Shown: piece by piece, positions 1-7,050 of the stretch
Numbering within the stretch: the stretch's first letter is position 1
Layout of the letters: each line of letters starts with the position of its first letter
Origin: Dysgonomonas gadei ATCC BAA-286
GTDB taxonomy: Bacteria; Bacteroidota; Bacteroidia; Bacteroidales; Dysgonomonadaceae
NCBI RefSeq assembly: GCF_000213555.1
Contig: NZ_GL891990.1
Coordinates: forward strand, 1-43,500
Direction of reading: 5' to 3'
Length of the DNA stretch: 43,500 nt
Position numbers and translations under genes: made by a program
The notes under the pieces: model-generated
Told to the model about the DNA's origin: nothing
Databases searched by the model: none
What the model saw: the letters and a program-made list of their open reading frames with translations, nothing else

Positions 1-210
1 GGACGGACCCCTGGTCTACCGGTTGTTCCGCCAGGAGCATCGCCGGGTAGCTAAGTCCGGATTGGATAAGTGCTGAAAGCATCTAAGTACGAAGCCGACT
101 TCAAGATAAGATATCCATTAAGGGTGGTTGTAGACTACGACCTAGATAGGCTACAGGTGTAAAGGCAGCAATGTCATAGCCGAGTAGTACTAATTGCCCG
201 GACGCTTTCA
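1..210 (+). rRNA. 23S ribosomal RNA, 3' end (partial)
   Basis: The opening stretch matches the conserved last part of bacterial 23S rRNA: the GGACGGACC start of the helix before the sarcin-ricin distal region, the CATCTAAGTACGAAGCC segment, and the closing part ending near CCCGGACGCTTTC. The 5' part lies outside the window. The exact 3' end is estimated from the end of the conserved helix, within about 10 nt. A 5S gene follows on the same strand, so this is the tail of an rrn operon. Confidence 0.95.
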
Positions 211-212
211 AT

Positions 213-246
213 GGTGCCAGTAGACTCACCGTAGAAAACTGGCACC
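213..246 (+). other. Hairpin just after 23S rRNA (likely rRNA processing or spacer stem)
   Basis: GGTGCCAGT at 213-221 pairs perfectly with ACTGGCACC at 238-246, leaving a 16-nt loop. It begins a few bases after the 23S end, where RNase III-type processing stems usually lie, but it is a local hairpin and not the long 5'-3' stem that encloses 23S. It has no U-tract, so it is unlikely to be a terminator. Confidence 0.5.
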
Positions 247-390
247 GAACAACAAACCAGAGGTTTGCTATATTAGGAATATAAGTTAACGATACTCGCT
301 CTTTTACATCAGTCAATATAGTTGACAGTTGAAAGTTGACAGTTACATATAAAACATTGTCCACTATCAACTATCCACTATAAAAAGCAT

Positions 391-501
<111 letters not shown>

Positions 502-509
502 AGAAGAGA

Positions 510-542
510 AGTCCTTCACTATAGTAGTGAGGGACTTTTTTT
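510..542 (+). terminator. Intrinsic terminator of the rRNA operon
   Basis: GTCCTTCACT (511-520) pairs with AGTGAGGGAC (526-535) with a single G-U wobble and a 5-nt loop, and is followed by an uninterrupted T run from 536. It sits about 10 nt after 5S and is the expected end of the rrn transcript. Confidence 0.9.
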
Positions 543-790
543 GTTTGTGTATGTGAGGCAATAGGCATACCGCATCTAGATACAGCAGATATGTATCTAA
601 AAAATCATTTAGACAGGATATACCAAATATTTAATTATCCCCTATATAATTTGCAGAATAACGTAAAATAAGAAATATTTCAAAGAACTAGAATCTACCA
701 ACATGAGTGCTTATTCTGGGTATAGATAAAATAGAAACCAGAATATACACTTTTTAGAATCTTAGTCTTTTATGCAATGGAGTTTTACTT

Positions 791-1567
791 TTAGATAATA
801 TCGAAGTGTTGCAATGCTTTTAATATACCATCATTATCAACAGAATCAGTTACATAATCTGCGATACTTTTTACGGATTCGTCGGCATTTCCCATCACTA
901 TTCCGATTCCGGCATGACGAATCATTTCTACATCATTGCCGCCATCGCCAAAAGCGATTGTTTCGCTGGCTGTAAAACCAAAATATTCACCGATCCGATC
1001 AATTCCTACACCCTTATCAATACCTGTTGATATTACATCCGCAAATGTGGGATACCAACGCATAGCACTACCGTTAGGTAAAGATTGCATGACTTGTTCT
1101 TCTTGTTCTTTTGTGAAGAATGCGGTAAGTTGGAATACTTCTTTATCTCTGTAGTATTCTAATGGTTTGGTCGGTATTTCTATAAAATTCAGGAGCTTGA
1201 ATAAATATTGAACATCTGTATTCACCATATTTACAGATAGCTTATTCTCTTCAACAAATAGACAAGGAAATGGATCTATATTTTCCAGATAATCGATGAA
1301 AGTTTCAATGTCAGATTGAGGAATGCTTTGTTTAAATATAACCTTGTCTTTCCCGGCAAGGCAATAACAGCCATTCATTGTAATATAACCATCAAAGGAC
1401 ACATCTCCTAAATTGTTGATTGCTGAAAAATGTCGCCCCGTGGCTACGAATACTTTTATCCCTTTTTTACGGATCTCCTCAATTGCCTTGACTGTAGACT
1501 CAGGCATGCGGTGGGTTTTGAAACTTACTAATGTACCGTCTATGTCAAAAAATATTGCTTTTATCAT
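791..1567 (-). CDS. HAD-superfamily phosphatase, Cof type
   Basis: A 258-residue cytoplasmic hydrolase of the Cof/YidA group, which dephosphorylates sugar phosphates and similar small metabolites; the substrate cannot be read from the sequence. Visible motifs are the nucleophile motif FDIDGT near residues 7-12 (Asp8 nucleophile, Asp10 acid/base) and the Mg-binding GDGGNDVEM near the C-terminus, with the type-II cap between. I chose the ATG at 1565-1567 because the open frame further upstream (to 1660) is low-complexity and runs through a hairpin and a promoter-like box. A TACTTTTG box at 1606-1599 (minus strand) supplies its own promoter, so it is probably not co-transcribed with the dipeptidase upstream. 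Confidence 0.9.
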   Translation of the reverse strand: MIKAIFFDIDGTLVSFKTHRMPESTVKAIEEIRKKGIKVFVATGRHFSAINNLGDVSFDGYITMNGCYCLAGKDKVIFKQSIPQSDIETFIDYLENIDPFPCLFVEENKLSVNMVNTDVQYLFKLLNFIEIPTKPLEYYRDKEVFQLTAFFTKEQEEQVMQSLPNGSAMRWYPTFADVISTGIDKGVGIDRIGEYFGFTASETIAFGDGGNDVEMIRHAGIGIVMGNADESVKSIADYVTDSVDNDGILKALQHFDII

Positions 1568-1598
1568 GAAGTGAATTAATTGTGTTAGATAACTTAGA

Positions 1599-1606
1599 CA
1601 AAAGTA
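1599..1606 (-). promoter_or_regulatory. Bacteroidota -7 box (TACTTTTG) upstream of the HAD gene
   Basis: Read on the minus strand the box is TACTTTTG, a full match to TAnnTTTG, 31 nt before the chosen start codon. I see no good -33 TTTG. The box supports an independent promoter and the internal start of the HAD gene. Confidence 0.5.
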
Positions 1607-1643
1607 CAAAATATAAGCAGGATATCCTGTCTGTCCAATAATG

Positions 1644-1673
1644 AAAGACCTGAATCTCAATTTTCAGGTCTTT
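1644..1673 (-). terminator. Hairpin between the dipeptidase and HAD genes
   Basis: AAAGACCTGA (1644-1653) pairs perfectly with TCAGGTCTTT (1664-1673) around a 10-nt loop. It lies 26 nt past the dipeptidase stop codon. On the minus strand the stem ends in TTT followed by an A/T-rich stretch, so it can act as an intrinsic terminator for the D-amino-acid cluster. Confidence 0.65.
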
Positions 1674-1698
1674 TATGGATTATCGTTCTCTGTATGTT

Positions 1699-2781
1699 TT
1701 ACAGAGCTTTCTTTATAAAGCGAATCCAGTTTCCAGACGCTATTTTCTCAATATCGTCATCACTATATCCTCTGTTTTTCAACATCTGTGGAATTTTCTG
1801 TAAGTCGGCAATTGTTTTCAGATCATACGGGCATTGTTCCGTGCCAAAAGCGCCATCGAGATCGCTTCCTACTGCTGCGTGATCAGTATTTCCCGCTATC
1901 TGACAAACACGGTCTATATTATTTATCATTATTTCCAGATTGCAGTTCATTCCCTCAGGTGTGGAGACACCACGAACCCAGTTGGGAACCATCATCCATG
2001 CATCCAGCGCTATTCCGATAACAGCTCCGCGTTCGATCAGCGCTTTAATCATCTCATCACTAAACTGGCGGTTGTGATTCACAAATGCCCGGCAATTGTT
2101 GTGGCTAGCCCAAATATTTCCTTTATATATTTCTAGTGCATGCCAGAATGCATCATCGTTAAGGTGTGTTGCATCGAGAATCATGCCCAAACGGTCCATT
2201 TCTTTCAATAAGTCTATTCCCATTTGGTTGAGACGACCTGAAGAATCTGTGCCATTCGCATATCTTCCGGGACCGTAATGAGCCGGACCGATAGCTCTCA
2301 GCCCGTAGTTGTAGGCTCTTTCTACATAGCTTACATTTACGATTGAATCTGCTCCTTCAAGGCTTAAAATATAACCTATCGGTTTATTGTCGTCCGGTTC
2401 GTCATTCATCCATAGATCCAGATGTTTTTCCAGGGATTCTTTATCTCTTATCATCACCATCTGCCCTTCTTCCTCCATGGCTTTGTACCAGGCTAACTGT
2501 CCTTGAGTCTGTGCCCAGGCCTGTTCCGGAGAGTGCCAGCCTGCACCGGGTAGAGAACCGTTCTTTTCTATAACACGCCCTATCTGTGTGGCTACGACCA
2601 GACCGATATTTCCTTTCCTCAGTTCGGGTAATGTTGTTGTCGCTCTTGATCTGTCAGGCTTGTCGGTCATACCTGCTTCGCTCATATTAATTTCTTCCAC
2701 CGGCCAGCGTAAATCCCTGTTCCATTCCAGAGCATTCATGCTAAGGTCGAGATGTGCATCTACAAAAAATAGTTTAGACAT
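1699..2781 (-). CDS. Dipeptidase, peptidase family M19 (renal dipeptidase-like)
   Basis: A 360-residue metal-dependent dipeptidase of the amidohydrolase fold. Members cleave dipeptides and many accept a D-residue at the C-terminal position. Metal-ligand motifs are recognisable: DAHLD at the N-terminus (His10, Asp12), Glu in LSLEGADS, His in DATHLND, His in ASHNNC, and Asp in GSDLDGAFG. The usual GGH after the catalytic Glu is GAD here. There is no signal peptide, so it is probably cytoplasmic. It is the last gene of a minus-strand cluster with a fold-III PLP enzyme, RidA and a GntP permease, which suggests it feeds D-amino acids from imported dipeptides into that pathway. Family assignment is firm; the substrate is inferred. 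Confidence 0.9.
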   Translation of the reverse strand: MSKLFFVDAHLDLSMNALEWNRDLRWPVEEINMSEAGMTDKPDRSRATTTLPELRKGNIGLVVATQIGRVIEKNGSLPGAGWHSPEQAWAQTQGQLAWYKAMEEEGQMVMIRDKESLEKHLDLWMNDEPDDNKPIGYILSLEGADSIVNVSYVERAYNYGLRAIGPAHYGPGRYANGTDSSGRLNQMGIDLLKEMDRLGMILDATHLNDDAFWHALEIYKGNIWASHNNCRAFVNHNRQFSDEMIKALIERGAVIGIALDAWMMVPNWVRGVSTPEGMNCNLEIMINNIDRVCQIAGNTDHAAVGSDLDGAFGTEQCPYDLKTIADLQKIPQMLKNRGYSDDDIEKIASGNWIRFIKKAL

Positions 2782-2866
2782 TTTATTAAGATTTAAGTCA
2801 GAATGTATTTAATGATGTATTTTAATTAGATAACTATTAGTTGTTACCATTAATCTGGATAATAAA

Positions 2867-2881
2867 AAGGTCTGAGACCTT
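2867..2881. repeat. AAGGTC-TGA-GACCTT palindrome, copy 1
   Basis: A perfect 6-bp arm palindrome with a 3-nt centre that overlaps the stop codon region of the PLP-enzyme gene and lies upstream of the dipeptidase gene. Three further copies occur at 4769-4783, 15944-15957 and 41221-41235. The ~80 bases before it (about 2800-2866) also resemble 41155-41220, so this copy and the one at 41221 belong to a longer element. Confidence 0.7.
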
Positions 2882-3983
2882 AATAGTTTATATAACGGTT
2901 TCTTGCTATTATTTTCCACTCGTCTATTTTCTCATTATGGTCTACCACATATGCCTTGTCGTATAAAGCAACAGTAGGACATATATGAACCGGAATTCCG
3001 TATAAGACAGTTCCGATACGATATATATTACTGTCAGGTACATTTAATACTAAATGCTCTTCGCTTTGGGCAACAGGTGTAGCTTCACTTGCATTCAAAA
3101 AATGGACTCTCGGTAATGGATTTTCGGCCGCAACAGATTTATGCCCTAAATCGATACATATATGTGTTGAGTCAATAATCGAAATCACCCTGCTGATAAC
3201 TACTGCAGCATATTTGAAAGGCAAGTCTTCAAGCATATGTTTGTATCCCCAGTCCCAGAATACAAACGTACCCGGACTACACTCGCAATTCTCACGGTGT
3301 ATATGTATAGGGAATGTTGGCGTTCCCCCCATAACCAGAGCGATAGGATGGGGTAGTAGGGGCTTAATTTCCTTATAGGCCTTTTCTGCTAAAGCAAATG
3401 AAATATCACTTTTTTTGCATCGTATCTCTGTATCTTCATCATGTATATGCCCGTCATAGCCATGTAACCCTGCAATATGAATCCGGGGCAAATCTATAAT
3501 AGCTTGGACCAGATCTATAGCTTTCTCAGGCTTGATCCCTGTTCTGTCCATACCTATGTTAAGGTCAATAAAGATATTCAGTGTGATATTGTTTTCCCTG
3601 CATAAATCAGAGATGGCTTTAGCGTTTTCTTCATTATCGACAAGGCAGGAAAACCGTGTATCGGGATATGCTTTTATCAATTCTATAAGACGTTCGATTT
3701 TGGGGCCTACCGGCTGATATGCTAACAATACATCTGGTGCATTCACCAATGCCAACATTTCCGCCTCGGCAATAGTAGCACATTTATATTTGGTGATACC
3801 CGATTTCAGCATGATGGCACAAACTTCCCTCATCTTATTTGTTTTCACATGAGGACGGAGTTTATTTGTGCCTCTGGCTATTTGTATTGCCAGGTCTATA
3901 TTCTCCTGAATCCGTTCCGGATATACCACAAGGGCAGGGGAATCAATCTGTTCTATGTTGTTTATTTTATACCAATCGGCCAT
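2880..3983 (-). CDS. Fold-III PLP enzyme, D-threonine aldolase / D-serine dehydratase family
   Basis: A 367-residue PLP enzyme of the alanine-racemase fold. The PLP lysine is Lys47 in RPHVKTNK. Near the C-terminus is a His333-x-Cys335 pair (VHICPTV), matching the metal-site position of this family. In characterised members the site is His-x-Cys in eukaryotic-type D-serine dehydratase and His-x-Asp in D-threonine aldolase, so the Cys leans towards dehydratase; this is an inference from the family. A dehydratase would make 2-aminoacrylate, and a RidA that hydrolyses such enamines is encoded immediately upstream. Length is normal for the family. It is cytoplasmic, third in the presumed GntP-RidA-PLP-M19 transcript. 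The 284-nt gap before it holds repeat DNA. Confidence 0.88.
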   Translation of the reverse strand: MADWYKINNIEQIDSPALVVYPERIQENIDLAIQIARGTNKLRPHVKTNKMREVCAIMLKSGITKYKCATIAEAEMLALVNAPDVLLAYQPVGPKIERLIELIKAYPDTRFSCLVDNEENAKAISDLCRENNITLNIFIDLNIGMDRTGIKPEKAIDLVQAIIDLPRIHIAGLHGYDGHIHDEDTEIRCKKSDISFALAEKAYKEIKPLLPHPIALVMGGTPTFPIHIHRENCECSPGTFVFWDWGYKHMLEDLPFKYAAVVISRVISIIDSTHICIDLGHKSVAAENPLPRVHFLNASEATPVAQSEEHLVLNVPDSNIYRIGTVLYGIPVHICPTVALYDKAYVVDHNEKIDEWKIIARNRYINY

Positions 3984-4003
3984 AATTTATTAAAATGTAA
4001 ATT

Positions 4004-4262
4004 GTTAAAACCAGACAAAGTTTACACATTTTTCTACTTTTTTCCTACTGTCACTTTTTCTTTACAAACTCCGTGAAACTCCTTTCACTCCGTGGTTAAA
4101 AAGTCTCTCGTAAAGATACCAAGTCGCAAAAGGTAACAAAAGTAACACCTTTGCAGGCTTTATTATATTTGTTACTTTTTCAATCTTTAAACCTTCAATA
4201 AATTCTATCAAAGAGCTATCGGCTAAAAGATAACGGCTATCGGCTAAATCAGATAGATAAAA
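4004..4262. repeat. Intergenic repeat mosaic, partial copy (GGTAACAAAAGTAACAC type)
   Basis: This gap contains AAAAGGTAACAAAAGTAACA (4127-4146) and a CTATCGGCTAAA...TAGATAAA tail (about 4209-4262). The same modules recur in the same order at 17098-17490 and 38411-38672, but this copy lacks the GTAGGGGCGAAT inverted repeat found at the other two. No ORF or RNA gene is evident. It separates ridA from the PLP-enzyme gene within an otherwise co-directional cluster. Confidence 0.6.
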
Positions 4263-4267
4263 ATATA

Positions 4268-4738
4268 TCAGTATAATTCAAACAAGGCCTCTATCTCAAC
4301 AGGAATATTATCCGGTAAAGAACCGAACCCCACAGCGCTTCTGGTTCCTATCCCATTCTCTTCACCCCATACCGAAGCAAAGAGTTCACTACATCCGTTG
4401 ATGATATATGGATGATACTCAAAATCGGGAGTGCAATTTACCATTCCCAATATTTTTATCACCCGTTTCACTTTACTCAGGCTGCCAAGGTTGGTTTTGA
4501 TCGTAGATAACATTGTTAGTCCTACCTGGCGTGCAGCCAGTTTCCCTTCTTCCTGGCTAAGCTCTCTGCCTATCCGTCCGATAATTAGTGATTTGTCATC
4601 CTGTACAGGGCCATGTCCCGACAGATAGAGATATTTTCCATCTATGATGCAAGGCTTGTATACTCCTTTGGGAGCCGGAGCCGGAGGAAGTGTCAGGCCT
4701 GATTTTTCAAATTGTTCGTCAGCATTGTAAGTACTCAT
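4268..4738 (-). CDS. RidA family enamine/imine deaminase
   Basis: A 156-residue protein of the RidA/YjgF/UK114 family, slightly longer than the usual ~130. RidA enzymes hydrolyse reactive enamine/imine intermediates such as 2-aminoacrylate released by PLP dehydratases. The conserved Arg is present in GTRSAVGFGSLP (about residue 133) and is followed by the typical VEIEALFE end. The middle is a normal trimer-forming RidA core. Its position between a GntP permease and a fold-III PLP enzyme points to clearing the product of D-serine or D-threonine breakdown. The 193-nt leader carries a palindrome (4769-4783) and an ~80-bp repeat (about 4788-4864), so it may be separately regulated from the permease. 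Confidence 0.9.
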   Translation of the reverse strand: MSTYNADEQFEKSGLTLPPAPAPKGVYKPCIIDGKYLYLSGHGPVQDDKSLIIGRIGRELSQEEGKLAARQVGLTMLSTIKTNLGSLSKVKRVIKILGMVNCTPDFEYHPYIINGCSELFASVWGEENGIGTRSAVGFGSLPDNIPVEIEALFELY

Positions 4739-4768
4739 AATTTATTCTTTTAATTATTGATATTTTTT

Positions 4769-4783
4769 AAGGTCGCAGACCTT
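4769..4783. repeat. AAGGTC-GCA-GACCTT palindrome, copy 2
   Basis: A perfect 6-bp arm palindrome 31 nt upstream of the ridA start codon, followed by a T run in the plus direction. It has the same arms as copies at 2867, 15944 and 41221, with GCA in the centre. Confidence 0.7.
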
Positions 4784-4787
4784 TTTA

Positions 4788-4864
4788 TTCAATTCATTAG
4801 TCGTTTATCGCGATTCGGCATAGTTCAAGTACACTTGACTCTGCTCTCACTGCTTTAAACGTTG
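4788..4864. repeat. Dispersed ~80-bp hairpin element, copy A
   Basis: Contains TTCATTAGTCGTTTATCG, then CGATTCGGCA, a variable hairpin (AGTTCAAGT/ACTTGACT), then TCTGCTCTCACTGCTTTAAA and CGTT. The conserved ends match copies at 6432-6518, 9976-10058 and (first half, inverted) 19674-19726. The middle differs but keeps pairing potential. Confidence 0.75.
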
Positions 4865-4931
4865 TTTTGATAAGTACAACTACTAAAGGTAGTTATAATT
4901 TGAAAATATGTCATTAAATACTTTCTGTTAC

Positions 4932-6251
4932 TTATATGATAAAACTTAGTAATAATACACCTATCAATCCGGCAATGGATACAATGGCTTCCATTACTGA
5001 CCATGACCGTAGCGTATCTTTCAAACTCAGGTTGAAATATTCTTTGAACATCCAGAATCCGGCATCATTCACATGCGAAAACATTAAACTGCCTGCGCCC
5101 AACGACAATACCATCAGATTCGGGTTCACTCCCGATTGGATAACCAACGGCATAATTACCCCCGCAGCAGTAAGGGCGGCTACTGTAGCAGAACCGACAC
5201 ATCCCCTGATAATGGCTGCGATCAGCCACCCCAGAATAAGCGGGTGAACAGGTAATTGTTCCAGACTATTGGCCAGTTCGGTACTCACACCACTATCTTC
5301 CATAATCTGTTTGAATATACCTGCTCCGGCAATAATAAGCAGTATCATAGCAATATCTTTCACTGCATCGCCATATATATCCATTACTTCTTTGATGCTT
5401 CTGCCTTGCCTGATACCTAAAGTGTATGTGGCTGCAATAACCGCTAACAACATAACTAGTGAGGGAGCACCGATAAAGGATACAAAGGATTTTATTCCCA
5501 CACTCATATTTGGGAAGCATAGTGGTATAACCGTTACTAATATCAATAGGAATACAGGTAGTGTTGCACTGATAAAACTGTTTGCTTTACCCGGTGTTCT
5601 AAAATTTCCGGTAGTCTCTTTTTGCTCGAATAGGGTTACAGGTCCGGATTTTATATTCTTTAGTGTCTTGGAAAAAACAGGCCCTGCGAGAATGATTGCC
5701 GGAATGGCTACGGCTAGGCCATAAATTAAAGTCATCCCGATATCAGCTTTAAATATCGATACTAATGCTACAGGTGAAGGGTGGGGCGGAAGAAATCCGT
5801 GTGTGACGGACAATGCTGCCAGCATTGGTAAACCAATATATACAGCAGGCAGCTTGTATTTATACACTATCGAAAAAATGAGTGGGACAAGGAGTACAAA
5901 CCCGATTCCGTAGAAAAGAGGAATACCTACAATAAAACCTGTGATCATCAGTCCCCATTGAATATGCTTCGTGCCGAAAGCAGCGACCATTACATCAGCT
6001 ATTTTTTGCGCGGCTCCACTCTCTGCGACAAGTTTACCCAGCATTGCGCCTAATACGATAATCAAGGTAAGGTCTTTCATTATAGTTCCTATGCCATTGT
6101 TTACCGACACAGGAAGGCTTTCTAATGGAATGCCTAATGCTACTCCGGCAAGAATGGATACTATCAGGAATGATAGAAATGCATTAATTTTGAAATATGA
6201 AATCAGCACAATTAATAGTGCCAGACTTAGGATGATAATGATAAAAGACAT
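4932..6251 (-). CDS. GntP family permease (gluconate / D-serine transporter-like)
   Basis: A 439-residue integral membrane protein with about 12 hydrophobic segments, of the GntP (GntT/GntU/DsdX) proton-symporter family. The family signature HGFLPPHPSPVAL lies in the first third. Family members carry gluconate, fructuronate or, for DsdX, D-serine. The downstream genes (RidA, fold-III PLP enzyme, dipeptidase) favour an amino-acid substrate such as D-serine over gluconate, because no gluconate kinase or dehydratase is nearby. It is the first gene of the minus-strand cluster, with a promoter candidate 80-110 nt upstream. The length is typical. Confidence 0.9.
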   Translation of the reverse strand: MSFIIIILSLALLIVLISYFKINAFLSFLIVSILAGVALGIPLESLPVSVNNGIGTIMKDLTLIIVLGAMLGKLVAESGAAQKIADVMVAAFGTKHIQWGLMITGFIVGIPLFYGIGFVLLVPLIFSIVYKYKLPAVYIGLPMLAALSVTHGFLPPHPSPVALVSIFKADIGMTLIYGLAVAIPAIILAGPVFSKTLKNIKSGPVTLFEQKETTGNFRTPGKANSFISATLPVFLLILVTVIPLCFPNMSVGIKSFVSFIGAPSLVMLLAVIAATYTLGIRQGRSIKEVMDIYGDAVKDIAMILLIIAGAGIFKQIMEDSGVSTELANSLEQLPVHPLILGWLIAAIIRGCVGSATVAALTAAGVIMPLVIQSGVNPNLMVLSLGAGSLMFSHVNDAGFWMFKEYFNLSLKDTLRSWSVMEAIVSIAGLIGVLLLSFII

Positions 6252-6328
6252 TACTCAAGGTTTTATGTATTTGAGGTTCAGACTATATTGTAGTTCTGAA
6301 TGGGTTCAAATGTGTTTTTTCAACATGT

Positions 6329-6359
6329 CAAATGTAGACAATATCTTTAATAAATCAAG
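6329..6359 (-). promoter_or_regulatory. Candidate promoter of the GntP-RidA-PLP-M19 cluster
   Basis: On the minus strand a CTTG (6359-6356) is followed after 19 nt by TACATTTG (6336-6329), a full match to the Bacteroidota TAnnTTTG -7 box with a near-consensus TTTG -33 at the proper distance. It would give a 5' leader of about 70 nt before the permease ATG. Confidence 0.55.
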
Positions 6360-6431
6360 CAATCAGATGTTAATTAACATTTATGTATTAAGAGGTAGGT
6401 AATCGTTAAAATGTTTTGGCTGATATATGGA

Positions 6432-6518
6432 AACGTTCAATTACATTAGTCGTTTTTCGTGACTCGGCAGAAGCAAAATTCATTTTGCTTCTGCTCTCGC
6501 TACTTAAAACGTTGAATT
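6432..6518. repeat. Dispersed ~80-bp hairpin element, copy B (most complete)
   Basis: Begins AACGTTCAATTACATTAGTC and ends TACTTAAAACGTTGAAT. The centre is a perfect 12-bp stem, GCAGAAGCAAAA (6467-6478) with TTTTGCTTCTGC (6483-6494), closed by a TTCA tetraloop. Related copies lie at 4788, 9976 and 19674. It has no ORF and no transposase nearby. Confidence 0.8.
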
Positions 6519-6662
6519 ATTCCATGTCACGCACAATTAATGAATGCTTATATCTCTTTTGATTGATGCTACAAGTTAGGATAATTTGGGGTTTACCATA
6601 GTAGTCGAATGAAATATAAAAGTTATTGCAGTAAATATTTATATGATTAAAGAAATTGAATG

Positions 6663-6670
6663 TATATTTG
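6663..6670 (+). promoter_or_regulatory. Bacteroidota -7 box (TATATTTG) of the HPPK-like gene
   Basis: TATATTTG matches TAnnTTTG exactly and is preceded by TTTA (6638-6641) at a 21-nt spacing. It ends 8 nt before the ATG at 6679, so the transcript would be almost leaderless. This also argues against the alternative start at 6643, which lies upstream of the box. Confidence 0.55.
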
Positions 6671-6678
6671 CATCGGTT

Positions 6679-7050
6679 ATGAATAAAGCATTGCTCAGTA
6701 TCGGTACAAACGAAGACAGAGAATCAAATTTAAGCCTGTGTCATCAGTTTCTGAATAATATATTTACAGATATATCTTATTCAGACTCTTCTGTTACCAT
6801 GCCCTATGGCACTATCTACAGAAACGATTTCCTGAACCAGCTTGCTGTTATCTACACAGACAGGGACATGGATGAAGTCATCCGCTTATTGAAATCTATA
6901 GAAAAGGATATGGGGAGAAATGGGGCCGATAAAAAAAACGGAATCGTGAAAATAGATATCGACCTTGTAATATGGAACAATAGCGTATTGAAGCCGGAAG
7001 ATTTCACCCGAAGCTATATTGCAGACCTGTTAGCCAGTTTGGATAAATGA
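6679..7050 (+). CDS. HPPK-like protein (short, FolK family)
   Basis: A 123-residue protein resembling 6-hydroxymethyl-7,8-dihydropterin pyrophosphokinase, a folate-pathway enzyme. It shows the N-terminal LLSIGTNEDRESN (family: LSLGSNxGDR) and the metal-binding pair in KIDIDLVIW (family: DLDIL). It is clearly shorter than typical FolK (about 160 residues) and lacks the C-terminal PHP/R loop that closes on ATP, so activity is uncertain. I use the ATG at 6679 because it begins in register with FolK and because a strong promoter box lies at 6663-6670; 6643 is an alternative. Its 3' end overlaps the convergent glycosyltransferase gene by 21 nt. Confidence 0.75.
   Translation: MNKALLSIGTNEDRESNLSLCHQFLNNIFTDISYSDSSVTMPYGTIYRNDFLNQLAVIYTDRDMDEVIRLLKSIEKDMGRNGADKKNGIVKIDIDLVIWNNSVLKPEDFTRSYIADLLASLDK

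Larger units (their letters stand above)
6252..6642. other. Divergent intergenic region between the GntP and HPPK-like genes
   Basis: This 391-nt region holds the GntP promoter candidate (6329-6359), the ~80-bp hairpin element copy B (6432-6518), and the -33 side of the HPPK-like promoter at its right edge. I see no ORF or RNA gene in it. The segment 6520-6630 shows nothing recognisable. Confidence 0.6.

Noticed and set aside
101..370. Minus-strand open frame of 89 codons
   Set aside because: It is antisense to the 23S 3' end and spacer; rRNA identity is clear and the protein has no recognisable features.
541..790. tRNA or small RNA after the rRNA operon
   Set aside because: No cloverleaf or T-loop motif was found; only an 8-bp stem (712-719 with 738-745) with a long loop is visible.
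1568..1660. Longer HAD protein starting at 1660
   Set aside because: The extra 31 residues are hydrophobic and not in the family, and the frame runs through a terminator hairpin and a -7 box.
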